Source: Bolinopsis microptera (lineage: Eukaryota > Ctenophora > Tentaculata > Lobata > Bolinopsidae). Taken from it: a stretch of 64,000 nucleotides of DNA. Both the position numbers and the translations under genes were made by a program. Under the pieces are notes generated by a model, which made no database searches, was not told the origin of the DNA, and saw only the letters and a list, made by a program, of their open reading frames with translations. Positions 47,095-58,381 of the stretch are shown in pieces (the stretch's first letter is position 1; the number at the start of each line of letters is the position of its first letter). The DNA is taken from NCBI RefSeq assembly GCF_026151205.1, contig NC_087072.1, forward strand, positions 22,833,603 to 22,897,602, in the 5' to 3' direction.

Positions 47095-50000
47095 CTACTT
47101 TGAAACAGGACAATGGAATCTGCTAGGTTTAGCGAGCTCTGTCTCCAGATGTTTTGCTGCAGAGAAGAGCAGGTCCTCTCTCCACCATGGAGCGGTTAAC
47201 ATGACTCCAACTGGTAAACCATTCTCAGAGTACCCTGCATTAATGCTCATAGCGGGCAGCCCACACAAGTTGGCTAGATACACAAACCACATCGTCATCA
47301 GGATGTTATTTTCATCCAGATCGCCATGTGACAGAGAGTTGGGGTCAATCCTTTTAGGAAGACATGCTGTTGTAGGAGTAACCAGGACATCTACTTTTTC
47401 AAACATCGATTTGAACATTTTGATAGCCCGTGTTTTTTGGGCAGAGCTTTGCATGTAGTGACGAAGTGTTAATCCCCGGCAAGTACTATATACTATCTTC
47501 GTTTGAGGGGCAAGCGTCCCTTGATGTTCTTGCCAACACCGTTCATCTTGGGCAGTTTCAGCCAGGATTATATTCAAGTGGGCTATCTTACTCATGTACA
47601 ACTCATTCATTTCAACTTCAATGAGATTGGGTAATTTTGGTTTAATAATGGACTCAAAGACATACTGTATTTCTTTGTGCGAGTTAGACACGTAATGAGA
47701 ATTAGTTCCGAACTTCATCTCTGAGAAAGACTTTTCTGAAAGAGCCCTTACAGGGTTACAGACTCCTTGGTTAAAGAAACGGGGGTCTGATGCTCTTATG
47801 AACATCAAGCTCATTACCTGAAAGATGTTTATTTCTGATTATAAAAATATTTGTTTAATTATATCCTGGCGATTGGTAAACAATTACAAAGAAAACATTG
47901 GCACTTGGCAGATTCACTATTCGTGTTATTATGAGCAAACTTTGGCGTTTGAACTTACCAAAGCAACGTCAGCAACATTGTTAGCAATAACACCAATGCT
48001 AGTCGTGGAAGAGTTTTGAAGGGCTGTATTGGAGGCAGCAACACGACCAAAAGTGGGCTTCAGGCCCTGCATTCCACAAAAAGCTGTCGGTATCCGAACA
48101 CTCCCTCCTCCGTCAGTTCCTGATTAGTATTTTGTAGAAAAACACAGCTACTCATATCTATTATGACAGAGAGTTTATTTTATATTTTCTGAGTTTTAAA
48201 ACGAAGAAATTAAATTTAAATGTGAGCCCGAATTCTTCCACAGTTTCAAAAACGAACCAAGAGCGAAAGGGACAATCCCAGAAGTAACAGCTGCAGCACT
48301 ACCACTACTGCTGCCTCCAGTAATATGCTGGGGGTTGTGAGGGTTCCTGGCTGTCCCCTTATGAGGGTTTATTCCTGATATTCCCATACCCATCTCGTGC
48401 ATATTTGTTATTCCTGCAAAGTAGTGGCTTATAAGCTGATGGTAGCGGTTCAACCAAATACATTAATAAAATTAATTATTTAATTAGAGTTACCTATAGA
48501 TGTGGATTCTGGTGGGGAGCCGGGAGGTGAAGCATATTATTTTGACATATGACAATGATTCTGGGGATTGATTGGTCAATAGTGAATGCTGATCGGTAAA
48601 TTGCTGCCGCCACTCCACCGGAATCCACATCTATAAATTTATAAATAATTGTAAGATTTCACTATGATATATACTACTAAACTATAATACTATGATATAA
48701 ACCATTACCTATAAATATAACACCCAAGCTCCTCAATGCAGCAACTGTTGCACAGTCCTTTTCATTAACAGGCGCATCTTTCTTTCGTCCAGAGTTAGTC
48801 CTGAAATCTTTTATATCCAGCTCATCTTTTACTCCGATAGGAATACCATCTAGCACAGAGAGAGGCGTTTTGTTTTTGTAGCGAATAGTGCTCTCTGAAG
48901 CAGCCTGAAGTAATGACTATCTGTAAGAAAAATTTAAGTTACCGAAAGGAATAAAAAAGTAATTAAATACAATAATATCTAATTATATACAATAATAAAT
49001 GTTCTCTGTAGTATAAGACTCAGCAAGTGAATGAAAGATACACAAGCAGCTGTAGATTGTACACTGTACAGTAAGTACCTTGTCCCATTATGACTTTTAC
49101 AGTCATAGTACATTAAGTGTTGTACATTAAGTGTGTAGGGTGTAATGCATTAAAATATGTTAAGTGCTATACCCCAGCAATGAGGGCTGACTCCTGAGCT
49201 CTTCCAGAGCGGAATGTTTACACATTGAGACAAAAGTAAATTCTTTCGCTAACGTGCTCTGAAGACATGGACACAGACAGCAGCATTTCTCATTTGTTAT
49301 CATTTTGTTTGAGTTGGAAACTTAGCCAGTTTTACAATTTACTGACTATCATATCAGCCTCCTGATACAAAATATTTCGGAGTCAAAATTTCACATATAA
49401 CAGAAATACCATCGAACCAGATATGTTTCAAACCGTTGTGTAAAAACCATAAACTATCCGCTGGTATTTACAAAATTCCAGCTGTGTTATAAAGTATCTC
49501 ACCCTGCAATATCGGACTTTTTTGTTTACAAAAAGTGGCCATTTATGGGTTAACATTTTTATAAGACTTTTCCATCGTTACATTCATCCGACCTCACATT
49601 CATTGTTTATTTACTGCATTCACTGAACACAGAAATATATGCTGGATCTAACTTTACGCATCTGTGAAGCCATTGGAAACCAAAATTAGGCTGAAATTTC
49701 GGAGGAAATAAAAAAATTCAACTTTCTACCCGAGAAATGGTGGTTATGTATAATAGGCTTTAAAGGTAATCGATGGTAATGAGTACAAATGGGCAACGCT
49801 TCCAAACATCTTGCATAATATATATGAGCCTCTGAAATGCTTTATTGCCCTAATATAAATTGTGCCCCAAAAGTATTACGACTATGCTCCTAATAAATAA
49901 TGTTCCGATCCGGATATTACACACACTCAAAACAGTATTTACTGCTTTCAAGCATTTAATCAAAGTATAATTTGTGTAGAGTATGTGTCTGTAATATGGC

Positions 50001-52980
50001 GGAGTAACTCGAGCTAACAAAACACTTCTCTGGTTCAGACTACCTCGAGAGCCATTCAAACAATTCGAAATAGATTATATCAATACATGATAATTAATGA
50101 ACTTAAATGTTCCGATCAAGGTACATGATATTGATGTCTAACGATACCTCAACGGAGGAACATAGTTACAAAGCTGACCCCAAGCTATGGATAGTATTTG
50201 TAGTCATAGCATGTTTCTCTGCAGCAATCTCACTCTACATTTACTGCACAAAAAAGTACTGTCCATACAAGCTTCCACGGGGTTTCCAGCTGGGAGGAAT
50301 GTTTGGAGAGGAAGAGGAATCAGATCAAGAGGAAACTGGTGGATTAACATTTTGATAAGACTTTTTCATCGTTACATTCATCCGACCTCACATTTATTGT
50401 TTACTTGTTGTATTCACTGAACACAGAAATATATGCTGGATCTAACTTTACGCATCTGTAAAGCCACTGGAAACCAGAATTAGGCTGACTTTCAAGACAT
50501 TTCGGAGAAAATAAATTCAACTTTCTACCCGGAAAATGGCGATCATGTATATTGTATATGCTTTAAAGGTAATCGATGGAAATGAGCACAAATGGGCAAC
50601 GCTTCCAAACATCTTGCATAATATATATATGAGCCTCTGAAATGCTTTATTGCCCTAATATAAATTGTGCCCTGAAAAACATTACAACTATGCTCCTAAT
50701 AAATAATGTTCCGATCCGGATATTACACACACTCAAAACAGTATTTACTGCTTTCAATCATTCAATAAATTTAATCTATAGTTGGTTAGTAAGCACTTAA
50801 CGCACTTTTAAAGCACCACGCACTTAACGTACTATTAAAGCTTAGTTGTGAACTTTTTGTTGCCTTAAATATAGTGTATTTCTTTTAATTCTTTAAATAG
50901 CAACATTTATTGAAACATTATTGAAATATTTGCAAAACAAGATGTAGCGTATTTATATCTCATCTTCAGATCTCTTTTAACTAGTAGTACTAATAGTACT
51001 GTTATTACTTTATATATATATATATATATATATATTATATTTAATCTGACACATTACCAATACCACTTGACAGTTACACGTCAATACATATTACTTTTTA
51101 ACCTTATTGATATTATGAATGATGTCAAAATTTTATAATTATTATAAAGTAGTGACATAAAGTAAAACGCACTTTTTCGTACTTAAACACACTAAAAAAT
51201 TGGAGCACTTCATGCACTTTTCCCGAAAAAATTTACACACTAACTAACTATGATTTAATCTAAGTATAATTTGTGAAGAGTATGTGTCTGCACTATGGAG
51301 GAGTAACTCGAGCTTCAAGATTAATGTTGTGTGAGTTAATAATAATAGCCACTTCTCTGGTTCATACTAGCTCGTGAGCCATTCCAACAATTCGAAATAG
51401 ATTATACCAATACAATATACATGATAATTAATGAAGTTAAATGTTCCAATCAAGGTACATGATATTGATGTCTAACGATACCTCAACAGAAGAAAATAGT
51501 TACAAAGCTGACCCCAAGCTATGGATAGTATTTGTAGTCATAGCATGTATCTCTGCAACAATCCCACTCTACGTTTACTTCACAAAAAAGTACTGCCCAT
51601 CCAAGCTTCCACGGGGTTTCCAGCTGAGGGGTGAGCCAGAAGACTGGCCACAACATCACAAGGGAGGAATATTTGGAGAGAAAGAGGAATCAGATCAAGA
51701 GGAAACTGGTGGATTAAAACCGATCAGTGAGGAGGTTTAGTTTAAAACAATTACCTGTCTGGCTAGGCTCCAGTTCAATTGAGTGAAACATAAAAGTGGT
51801 GGATCCTGCTTATCTGACTCCTTTACTTTTATCTTTATGTTTTTAACAAGCTCCTCGGGGGTCATCTCTCCGGACATGAAAGCTTTGTGGTAATCGATAA
51901 TACTCTGATAATGAGGACTTGGAGTTGAATTTTCAGCCAAGAATTTTTTTTGCCAGTCAATATCTGAAATGAGTTCAGCATTGCTTGTAAAGACATCTTT
52001 AGAAGGCGGCTGAATAGGATAGAACGTTGGTTCATCCTCAAGGCCTGCATTCGCTACAGGGTTCAAATTGACATTTGCAAGATACCATTGTAGAGGCCAT
52101 CCAAGGTACTGAAATGTTTTAATCATCAAGCAACAGAAAAATATGGCATTATTTTATTGCAGACTGCATGACTTTTATAATATGACTACATCTAGTAACT
52201 GATTAAGTTAGAGAAATCAAACGAAAGGCTGATCAAGAATTGATGATAAATTACAAGATGATATTTTTTAATCACATAGCACTGATGTTTATTTTATTAA
52301 CTGTAATTATTCTTGACAATTCAAAAACCTACCAAATAGCAATTAGCAATATGACTTATACATACAATACATTATTTGCAGCACAATTAGATACATTATG
52401 TTCTAGAAACAAATCTATTTTGCAGTTACCTCGAACTGGTGAAATTTGCAACTTACACTGTCCATGATTGCAGAAAACCAACAGAGCCCCCAACCAGTCA
52501 ATACTGGTGCACTTCTTATCTGAAACAATTGGAATAATAACCTGAACACAGCAATCTGCAATGTAGATACAATGAACGTTTTGGATAGAAGATTTAATAA
52601 TATCAGAAGGCATTATTTAAAATTAACAGTTGACACCAGAGTTAAAACAGTATTATGCACTATCTCTTCATTAATCACCAATAATTATTGTATGTATCAT
52701 AGTACATATCAATGGTACAATATCATAGGATCTAATCAGATTTTTGTAGGGGCAGGAAAAAATTTCAGCTGAGGCTCCAAATGGAAACGTTACACCACTG
52801 ACAGTAACGATGCAAATGAGATACTACAGAGGTAGCTGACTAATTCCATGATTCCAGATTAGTCCATTTAGGAGTAATATAACAAAATTAGGAACAAGTG
52901 CTTGAAATAATACAAACCATTTGGTGTAAGTCTGTCTCATATTTATCCCTTTCCGTTTCCATTTCTTTGTACTGACCCAT
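47095..52980 (-). CDS. FAAH: Fatty-acid-amide-hydrolase-like amidase (amidase signature family), complete, 7 exons
   Basis: Exons 5' to 3': 52918-52980, 52457-52519, 51755-52108, 48709-48904, 48258-48413, 47959-48119, 47095-47817. All borders are GT-AG and the phases chain, giving about 571 aa. The start is chosen because [17 protein letters not shown] parallels the MGKYQVMKR-type N-terminus of plant FAAH, and the next exon ([14 protein letters not shown]) parallels its APHLTG segment. The Ser-cisSer-Lys triad is complete: Lys in GVKDELD (about 186), cis-Ser in [11 protein letters not shown] (about 260), nucleophile Ser in [10 protein letters not shown] (about 284). [21 protein letters not shown] and [10 protein letters not shown] are further family motifs. 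The enzyme hydrolyses fatty acid amides such as N-acylethanolamines in characterised relatives; the substrate here is inferred. The order and motifs resemble the plant/invertebrate FAAH clade more than mammalian FAAH1. A donor GTTTGT (exon 1) and GTTCGT (exon 5) are weak but conserved in frame. Confidence 0.92.
48497..48635. repeat. Hairpin element of about 140 bp in an amidase intron
   Basis: The left end ATAGATGTGGATTCTGGTGG is the inverted copy of CCACCGGAATCCACATCTAT at the right with one mismatch. It lies about 75 bp from exon 48709-48904. Read on the minus strand, its left edge (CATCTATAG/GTAACT) looks like a second splice donor resembling the true one (TTTATAG/GTAATG). No transposase. 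Likely a small foldback MITE. Confidence 0.75.
50107..50355 (+). CDS. Small single-pass membrane protein, 82 aa, copy 1
   Basis: ATG at 50107 to the stop at 50353-50355. Polar N-terminus with a glycosylation sequon (MSNDTSTEE), then one hydrophobic helix at about 27-46 ([20 protein letters not shown]). A basic Lys/Cys stretch ([15 protein letters not shown]) and an acidic tail ([12 protein letters not shown]) follow. The positive-inside rule predicts N-out, C-in, type III. The gene lies on the plus strand inside a minus-strand amidase intron. The frame is kept in a second copy 1.3 kb downstream, the main evidence for coding. Met7 or Met10 could be the real start. No family recognised; it may also be one exon of a larger gene. 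Confidence 0.58.
   Translation: MFRSRYMILMSNDTSTEEHSYKADPKLWIVFVVIACFSAAISLYIYCTKKYCPYKLPRGFQLGGMFGEEEESDQEETGGLTF
50779..51252. mobile_element. Probable MITE inserted in the second duplication copy
   Basis: This sequence is absent from copy 1 at the matching place. It is flanked by ATTTAATCTA on both sides (50769-50778, 51253-51262), a 9-10 bp target duplication. Ends are inverted: TAGTTGGTTAGTAAG at the left and CTAACTAACTATG at the right. A (TA)n run sits at about 51010-51036. Confidence 0.75.
51441..51740 (+). CDS. Small single-pass membrane protein, 99 aa, copy 2
   Basis: Same architecture as the copy at 50107: [17 protein letters not shown], helix [33 protein letters not shown], acidic tail. 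It has 12 extra residues ([12 protein letters not shown] region, 36 nt, in frame) before the tail, and a longer C-terminus (LKPISEEV). Several of the differences from copy 1 change the amino acid (H/N, F/I, A/T, S/P, I/V, C/F, Y/S) while the frame stays open. That suggests either diversification or relaxed constraint. The stop lies only 15 bp from the amidase exon 51755-52108 on the other strand, so the two transcripts would converge and overlap. Confidence 0.58.
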   Translation: MFQSRYMILMSNDTSTEENSYKADPKLWIVFVVIACISATIPLYVYFTKKYCPSKLPRGFQLRGEPEDWPQHHKGGIFGEKEESDQEETGGLKPISEEV

Positions 52981-54180
52981 TGTATTGTAGTAGTGATACA
53001 ATCCAAGTTTTATAACATTAACATCATTATTATCACATCACTTCTTAATTACTATGTAACGTTACACCACTGCTGTGACACAGACTTGTACTTAAGCCAT
53101 AAAAATATAACTAACTGGTCTAGAAACAGCTTAATAGAGCAAGAATCTACAAAGCAAATCGATTCTTTTGATTTGACAATTAGATATGGTCAAATATTAT
53201 AAATAATAAAACTAAAACACTTGTTAAGTCAAGAAGAATTCCATTTGCAAATTTTTACAATATAGTAAAGATATTTTTGATTGAAATAACAATGAATGAG
53301 TTGGAGCCGTAATTTTTAAGATATGCCCTTATACAGTTGATGAAATGAATGAAGGCCAAACAACACAATTAACAAAATATCACTGATCGCCTTAAAAGTG
53401 ATGAAAATAACTGCAGACTTTGTTAAATAGAACTCAAAAAGTATTTTTTTTAATTTCGAGACCAGAGGTATTCATATATGGAAACAAATTTTGCATGGAA
53501 ACAAATTTAAAATTTTATCCTTTATTTTACATCAAAGTTAAAGTAAAAGTAAAGTAAAATTTATGACATCACATCATTACATCATTACATCACACATGTC
53601 TACAAAATATCATCGCACTATGTGAAAAAATATATAATAAATATTTCCCCACCAACATTAATTATTTATCAAATACAATATTTAAAAACAATTTTATCAA
53701 AAACATTATCCTATTTAAAAAACTTTCCAGTGGAATAAAGATTTATAAAACGCTTCTTTGCCACATAAGGATGGAACCAAACATAATTGTTATGTTCTCT
53801 CTTACTTCTCTGACATAACTGGCTCCCTCAATTCTTACTAAAACTTCATCAAGCCTGTCCGGGTCAATAAAGCAGTCAAGCATCATGTATGTTATGTTGA
53901 GCATTCTCAACCAACAAATGTGGGAACTCCCACAAAACACCAAAACAGATCTAAAGAGACACTTAACAACATTGGAAAAATAGACTGCAATTTGTTTATA
54001 TAATTTATAAAGCGTATATTATTGCCCACGTTAAGGGGCCTGTTAATAATTTATTAAATTATTAGCTATTTTAGATTTAATAATAATAATCATCAGAAAC
54101 ATTCCAAAAAAAGCAATCATTTGTAATACTTTTAGAAATCATATCTATCTTATATCCTTGTAAGATTAGATAAACACGAT
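52981..54180. other. Upstream flank of the amidase gene, transposon debris
   Basis: AT-rich, presumably including the amidase promoter. The word GTTACACCACTG, typical of a hAT end (reverse CAGTGGTGTAAC), occurs at 52788-52799 and 53069-53080, so broken MITE ends are likely. A minus-strand frame at 53743-53943 is open but unrecognised. Confidence 0.45.
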
Positions 54181-54487
54181 TTACCCTTAACAAATCCATG
54201 CTGATGCTTCGAAATTCGACGTTCTAGAAAATTTAATACATGTGCTCTCACCAACTTTTCATACACAAAATACAAGTTAATGAAACTGGTCTATAATTTA
54301 AGGGGTCCGATTTAATACCCTTTTTAAACAATGCTACAACAAATGCAGATTTCCACACTGCAGGTAAAGATCCTGTATCTGAACACTTTTGAAATAATTT
54401 CGTTACTGCTTCAACAAAATTGTTGTCATAAGCTAGCGATTTCAACAACTTCGGATGAACACCATCCGGACCAGAACATTTTTTCAT
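54181..54487 (-). pseudogene. Non-LTR reverse transcriptase fragment
   Basis: Minus-strand KKCSGPDGVHPKLLKSL, then LFKKGIKSDPLNYRPVSLT in one frame. Past a frameshift near 54255 come KLVRAHVLNFLERRISKHQH and GFVKGKS in another. These are the RT motifs SGPDG(I/V)...P, NYRPISL and QxGF of non-LTR ORF2. Cut on both sides; inactive. Confidence 0.82.
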
Positions 54488-54489
54488 TC

Positions 54490-55770
54490 TTTCTCATTCG
54501 CTGGGCGGCAAAATGCGCCCCCTGCTGGCGTCCCTTCCCCTTTTGGCGCCCCTCCATAAAAAGATAAAATTGGACAAATTGGGTGATTTTAAAGGATATG
54601 CCGGTGAAATCTCTAAAAAAGTGTGTTTCTAGAGCAAAACGCGCCCCCCAAAGATGTTACACCACTGGCGCCGCTGTACGGGGGCGCCATCTTAGTAGTA
54701 GAGGCTCTTACGGGCAAAAATACGTGTTTTCTGCTACGAGTTTAGAGACCTAACCGCTAATTGGACACAATAGTATGATGTCTAAGGATCGATAATATGT
54801 TAAGAAGTATAAATTTGGCCTTATTAGTCACGTGCTATACCAATGCGCGTTTTAAACTTTGACAGTCTATTACTCTAAGGCAAATAAAGTAATTATATTC
54901 ATATTTTGTCAGCAATAAGATCACATTGTTTTCTATTTGGTGTGAAAATATGAGCAGACATAATCTCGCTGAGTTATAGCTGTTTGAAATTTATGATGAA
55001 CGCGCGGATGCCAATTGATAACAACTAAATGCTTTTGCGCGTAGTGCGCGTCGAAAATTCGGCAAAAACGCTTGCGGAGTGACAATATTCAAACTTCGAT
55101 AAAGTATATGAAGTGGGTACTTCTCGGAAAGGAAAAATTTAGGCAAACACGATGTGACTATTTTTGGGTTGATTTAATACAACTGCAAAAAATTATTCAA
55201 ACTTCAAGCAACAAAGTCAAATTTTTACCACTTTTTTGGATTTTTACCCCCAAAAAAATAGAGGGATTTTTCAAATTTTTAAACCATCTTGTGCGGCTGT
55301 GTTTTAGCTATCTCCATGCAAGTTTTGCCGACATGCCAACAAAATTAACTTGTTCAAAATATCAAAAAACATGGTTTTTTGGCCTATTTTTTGCCTAAAA
55401 ATCGGTTTTTTGCGATTTTACCCCCAAAAAGTCAGTCCAATCATCTTAAAACCACTTTTAATCGATTCTACGGTCAAAAATACGTCTAGTAAGGTGTATC
55501 TGGGGTCCCTAGCGTATCGAGCAGACAATGCCCGTAAGAGCCTCTACTATATAGGGGGGGGGGGGGCAATATCGTCATTTGAATGTAGGACAATTTTGAA
55601 AAATTTAACGAGGTACTAGCAAAACTGCACGTTTTGCTCTAGAAACACAGTTATTTAGAGATTTTACCGGCGTATCCTCTAAAGTCACCTAATTTATTCA
55701 ATTTTAGGGAGGGGCGCCAAAAGAGGAGGGGGCACCAACAGGCAACGTTACGCCACTGCATACAACCTCA
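54490..55770. mobile_element. Nested nonautonomous elements with two levels of inverted repeats
   Basis: Outer arms: 54512-54640 (CTTTTGGCGCCCCTCC... TGTGTTTCTAGAGCAAAACG) is inverted at about 55620-55765. The latter ends GGCAACGTTACGCCACTG, a hAT-like terminus also found at 58306. Inner arms: TAGTAGAGGCTCTTACGGGC at 54695 is inverted at 55529-55548. The interior (54720-55520) has no coding frame of note and shares words with 17.6-18.0 kb. No 8-bp duplication was found, so the exact limits are uncertain. Confidence 0.6.
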
Positions 55771-57298
55771 TTCCAGCCCCTATGATGGAGTAAATTATGT
55801 TTTTCACAATGTTGTGTATATATTTGTTTGTTTCAAGTTCAAAAATATTGGTAACAATGGACCATTTCCGTTACCTATGTAATTGTGCTCTGCCAATTGC
55901 ATCACCTGATTTAATTGAATGTATATATTGTTTGAGTGACCTTTCTACACTTAAAGTACTGCATTTGGGGTACGAAACCATCAATTAAACCATGCCTACC
56001 ACCGGCCGATTTAGAAAAGCTTTGTTTATTGGCTTCGTCAAAGTTTTGTCTAAACTATACCATATACCGGGAAAAAACAGTCCCATACACACATTTTAGG
56101 ATTATTAGTATAGATAGCCATCTTATATAACCAAGTTAAACTCAAATCACACGAATAAACAAAATAGCGCTCGATTTATAAAAGACGAAAATTATATTGT
56201 ATATTTGTATTTGTTGTTATAGTGGTGCACTATTGCGCGGCGCTCTTAAAATAGTGCTATGCTTAGAACTATGCTTACTGAAATTTAATTGACGATGTTG
56301 GATGTCAACCCTTCCAGATCGTTGCTCTGCGAATTAATGATTAACAAAGCAACGATCTCGATACTTTGCCTCGATGCGAAGTAGGAATGATAATTTGCGC
56401 GGCGCGTCAAGCGGCGAAGTCCTCCAAAACTGAAATATAAAGACACTTTCTTAATTTAACATACCTGGCACGCCAGTTTCGGATATTTATGCGTGGTGCT
56501 CTTTTTAATCTTCTTGCATACTATATGGGGAAGCTTTGTAAGCTAAGTGATATAACAATCAGTGTACGAAAATTAAAAATATTACATGCCCAGCACCTAT
56601 TTGTTTAATATTTTGAACATTTTACTTAAATTGTAAAAAATTGTATTTTACTTAATCTTAGGCGCAGTTTATGTCCCCACAGACAACAGAAAGCACATGA
56701 CTCTTCAAATTAATACGCACACATTATATAAATAAGGTGTCCTGGACAACCAAATCATAAAAATTACCTGTAGTGGGATGCGCTTGATGTGCTTTGTACC
56801 GTTTAAAATTAACTATGTGTTAAAACTGCGCTGCTTAGTTGTCCAAATGAGGATTGGAACCCTATTATAATATACAACACAAAATTTCACAAAGATCATG
56901 CGTGCACCTACATTTGAACGTTTGAGTCAATAAAGATCTTTATATTGCGGTTAGATATTTTCGAATACTATTACTAATCACTATTTCTATTTTCGAAAGC
57001 ACCAGCCACCAGAAAATAATTTTAGGGCGTCGACGGACGCCTAGACGTCCTCAATAGCCGCCTCTGATAAGCTTGGTTTTGGAACACTTTTTTTGTTTGT
57101 ACTAAAATTACATTGTATGTGGCAAATTTGGCGAATGATGGGGCTTGAGTATGGTTATAATTTGCGATATATGATTGGAAACGTACTGCAAACTTCGTAT
57201 CATGTGTTATGCTTAAATATTAACACATTTTGATTAGTTTACTATTTCTCTCCATGTGATCTGAAACGATTCAATGATTATATGCTTTTGATATTATA
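55771..57298. other. Intergenic stretch with a dispersed repeat
   Basis: No gene seen. 55967-56119 is a copy of the repeat also at 63287-63503. CpG-rich patches GCGCGGCGC occur near 56234 and 56397 and resemble those near 10274 and 27749. Confidence 0.5.
55967..56119. repeat. Dispersed repeat, copy 1
   Basis: Runs from CGAAACCATCAATTAAACCA to GATTATTAGTATAGAT and matches 63287-63503 in the same orientation, with a gap. The ending GATTATTAGTATAGAT with ACGAACGAAC repeats just before it (in copy 2) is reminiscent of RTE-type or SINE 3' ends; that assignment is a guess. Confidence 0.7.
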
Positions 57299-58022
57299 CA
57301 GGGTGGGCCAAAAGTCAGTGTGCAAACGTTGGCCTTAATAGCTCAGTCACTGAGTGCCCAATTGAAATACTTCCTTCTGGTATGACTTAGTACCACCACT
57401 GGTTCGAGGAATTTGTCAACTCGAAAAATATTCGCGTTCATTTTTTTCAAATGGAGGTTCATTTTCACATTTATTTGATAGTTTGGATAGTCGGATCAAG
57501 CTAAATGTTATTGAATTGTGTTTGGCCATTCGAATTACGTTTGTCCAGAAAGAATTAGAACTGTAGCATCTCAGATGACCGAGATATGAAGCATAACGAG
57601 TTTATTCATTACGTGTGATCAGGTGATTGGTTTACCTAATCACGTGATAAGGTGACCCCGTTAAATACCCCGTTAAACATTATGGGAATTGTTAAGGGTG
57701 CCCAATTAAGGTGTCGTGACACGGTGTCACATAATCACCCAGTCAATTTTGTTAACGAGATACACAAAATGCTTGATAACTTCGTCATTTCTAATCCGTT
57801 TTGCCTCATGTTTTCAGATCATATGCAACATTTGATAATCTACCGTCTCTAAAAAAATTAGGCGTTCAGCATGTTCAGAGAAAACAATATAGGTGTTTTA
57901 ATATTGAATGGGTGTGGTCTAAAATATTCGAATTTTCAAATTGCAAAGCAACAGCTCTCAAATATAAAACACGGCGGAGGAATAAGACCCAACGTTTGCA
58001 CACTGACTTTTGGCCCACCCTG
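57299..58022. mobile_element. Mariner-type nonautonomous element, 724 bp, TA target site
   Basis: Terminal inverted repeats of 34 bp match perfectly: CAGGGTGGGCCAAAAGTCAG... at the left and its complement ending CCACCCTG at 58022. TA flanks both ends (57297-57298, 58023-58024), as in Tc1/mariner insertions. The interior has short frames only and no DDE/D transposase. The intact ends suggest it moved recently using a transposase from elsewhere. Confidence 0.92.
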
Positions 58023-58045
58023 TATTTTTTCACATAGGGCCTGTA

Positions 58046-58306
58046 CAGTGGGTTAACGAAGGGCCCCGCTGACCCCGCCGTGCGGGTGGGGGGGGGGGGT
58101 GGGGGGGAGGGCGCCGTCTTAGGGGGGCACCAAATCGTCGTTTGAATGTGGGACAATTTCGAAAACTTAACTAAAGCATTAGCAAAACTGTGCGTTTTGC
58201 TCTAGATACACACTTTTTTAGAGAGGGGAGGGGCGCCAACAGGGGGCGCTTTTTCGGCCGGGGGGGGGGGGGGGGGGGGGCGCCAACAGGCAACAATACG
58301 CCACTG
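58046..58306. mobile_element. hAT-type MITE, 261 bp, 8-bp target duplication
   Basis: Exact duplication GGCCTGTA at 58038-58045 and 58307-58314. Ends CAGTGGGTTAACG and ...ATACGCCACTG begin CAGTG and end CACTG, though the inverted repeats diverge inside. The body has long G runs (about 58087-58099 and 58261-58280) and GGCGCCAACAGG words shared with 54.5-55.8 kb, so it belongs to the same family. Confidence 0.9.
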
Positions 58307-58381
58307 GGCCTGTACAAAATTCCAGAGGTTTTGTTAATCAAATGTCACAAGCTCTGGAATCGTATGTCACCTCAAGATTAG

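Larger units (their letters stand above)
49547..51740. repeat. Tandem duplication carrying the two microprotein genes
   Basis: The block 49547-50346 (3'-flank-like sequence, spacer, then gene copy 1) is repeated from 50347 to 51740. Both share landmarks such as CCATCGTTACATTCATCCGA, GGGCAACGCTTCCAAACATC and AATGTTCCGATCCGGATATT in order. The second copy is longer because about 474 bp were inserted at 50779-51252. Both copies end with a small membrane-protein frame. Confidence 0.9.

Noticed and set aside
53743-53943. Minus-strand 66-codon frame (DCFIDPDRLDEVLVRIEG)
   Set aside because: Considered as an upstream amidase exon, but the amidase N-terminus is already complete at 52980 and no splice borders fit.
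55072-55398. 108-codon plus-strand frame
   Set aside because: Lies inside a nested nonautonomous element, is low-complexity Phe/Lys-rich because of T/A runs, and has no motif.
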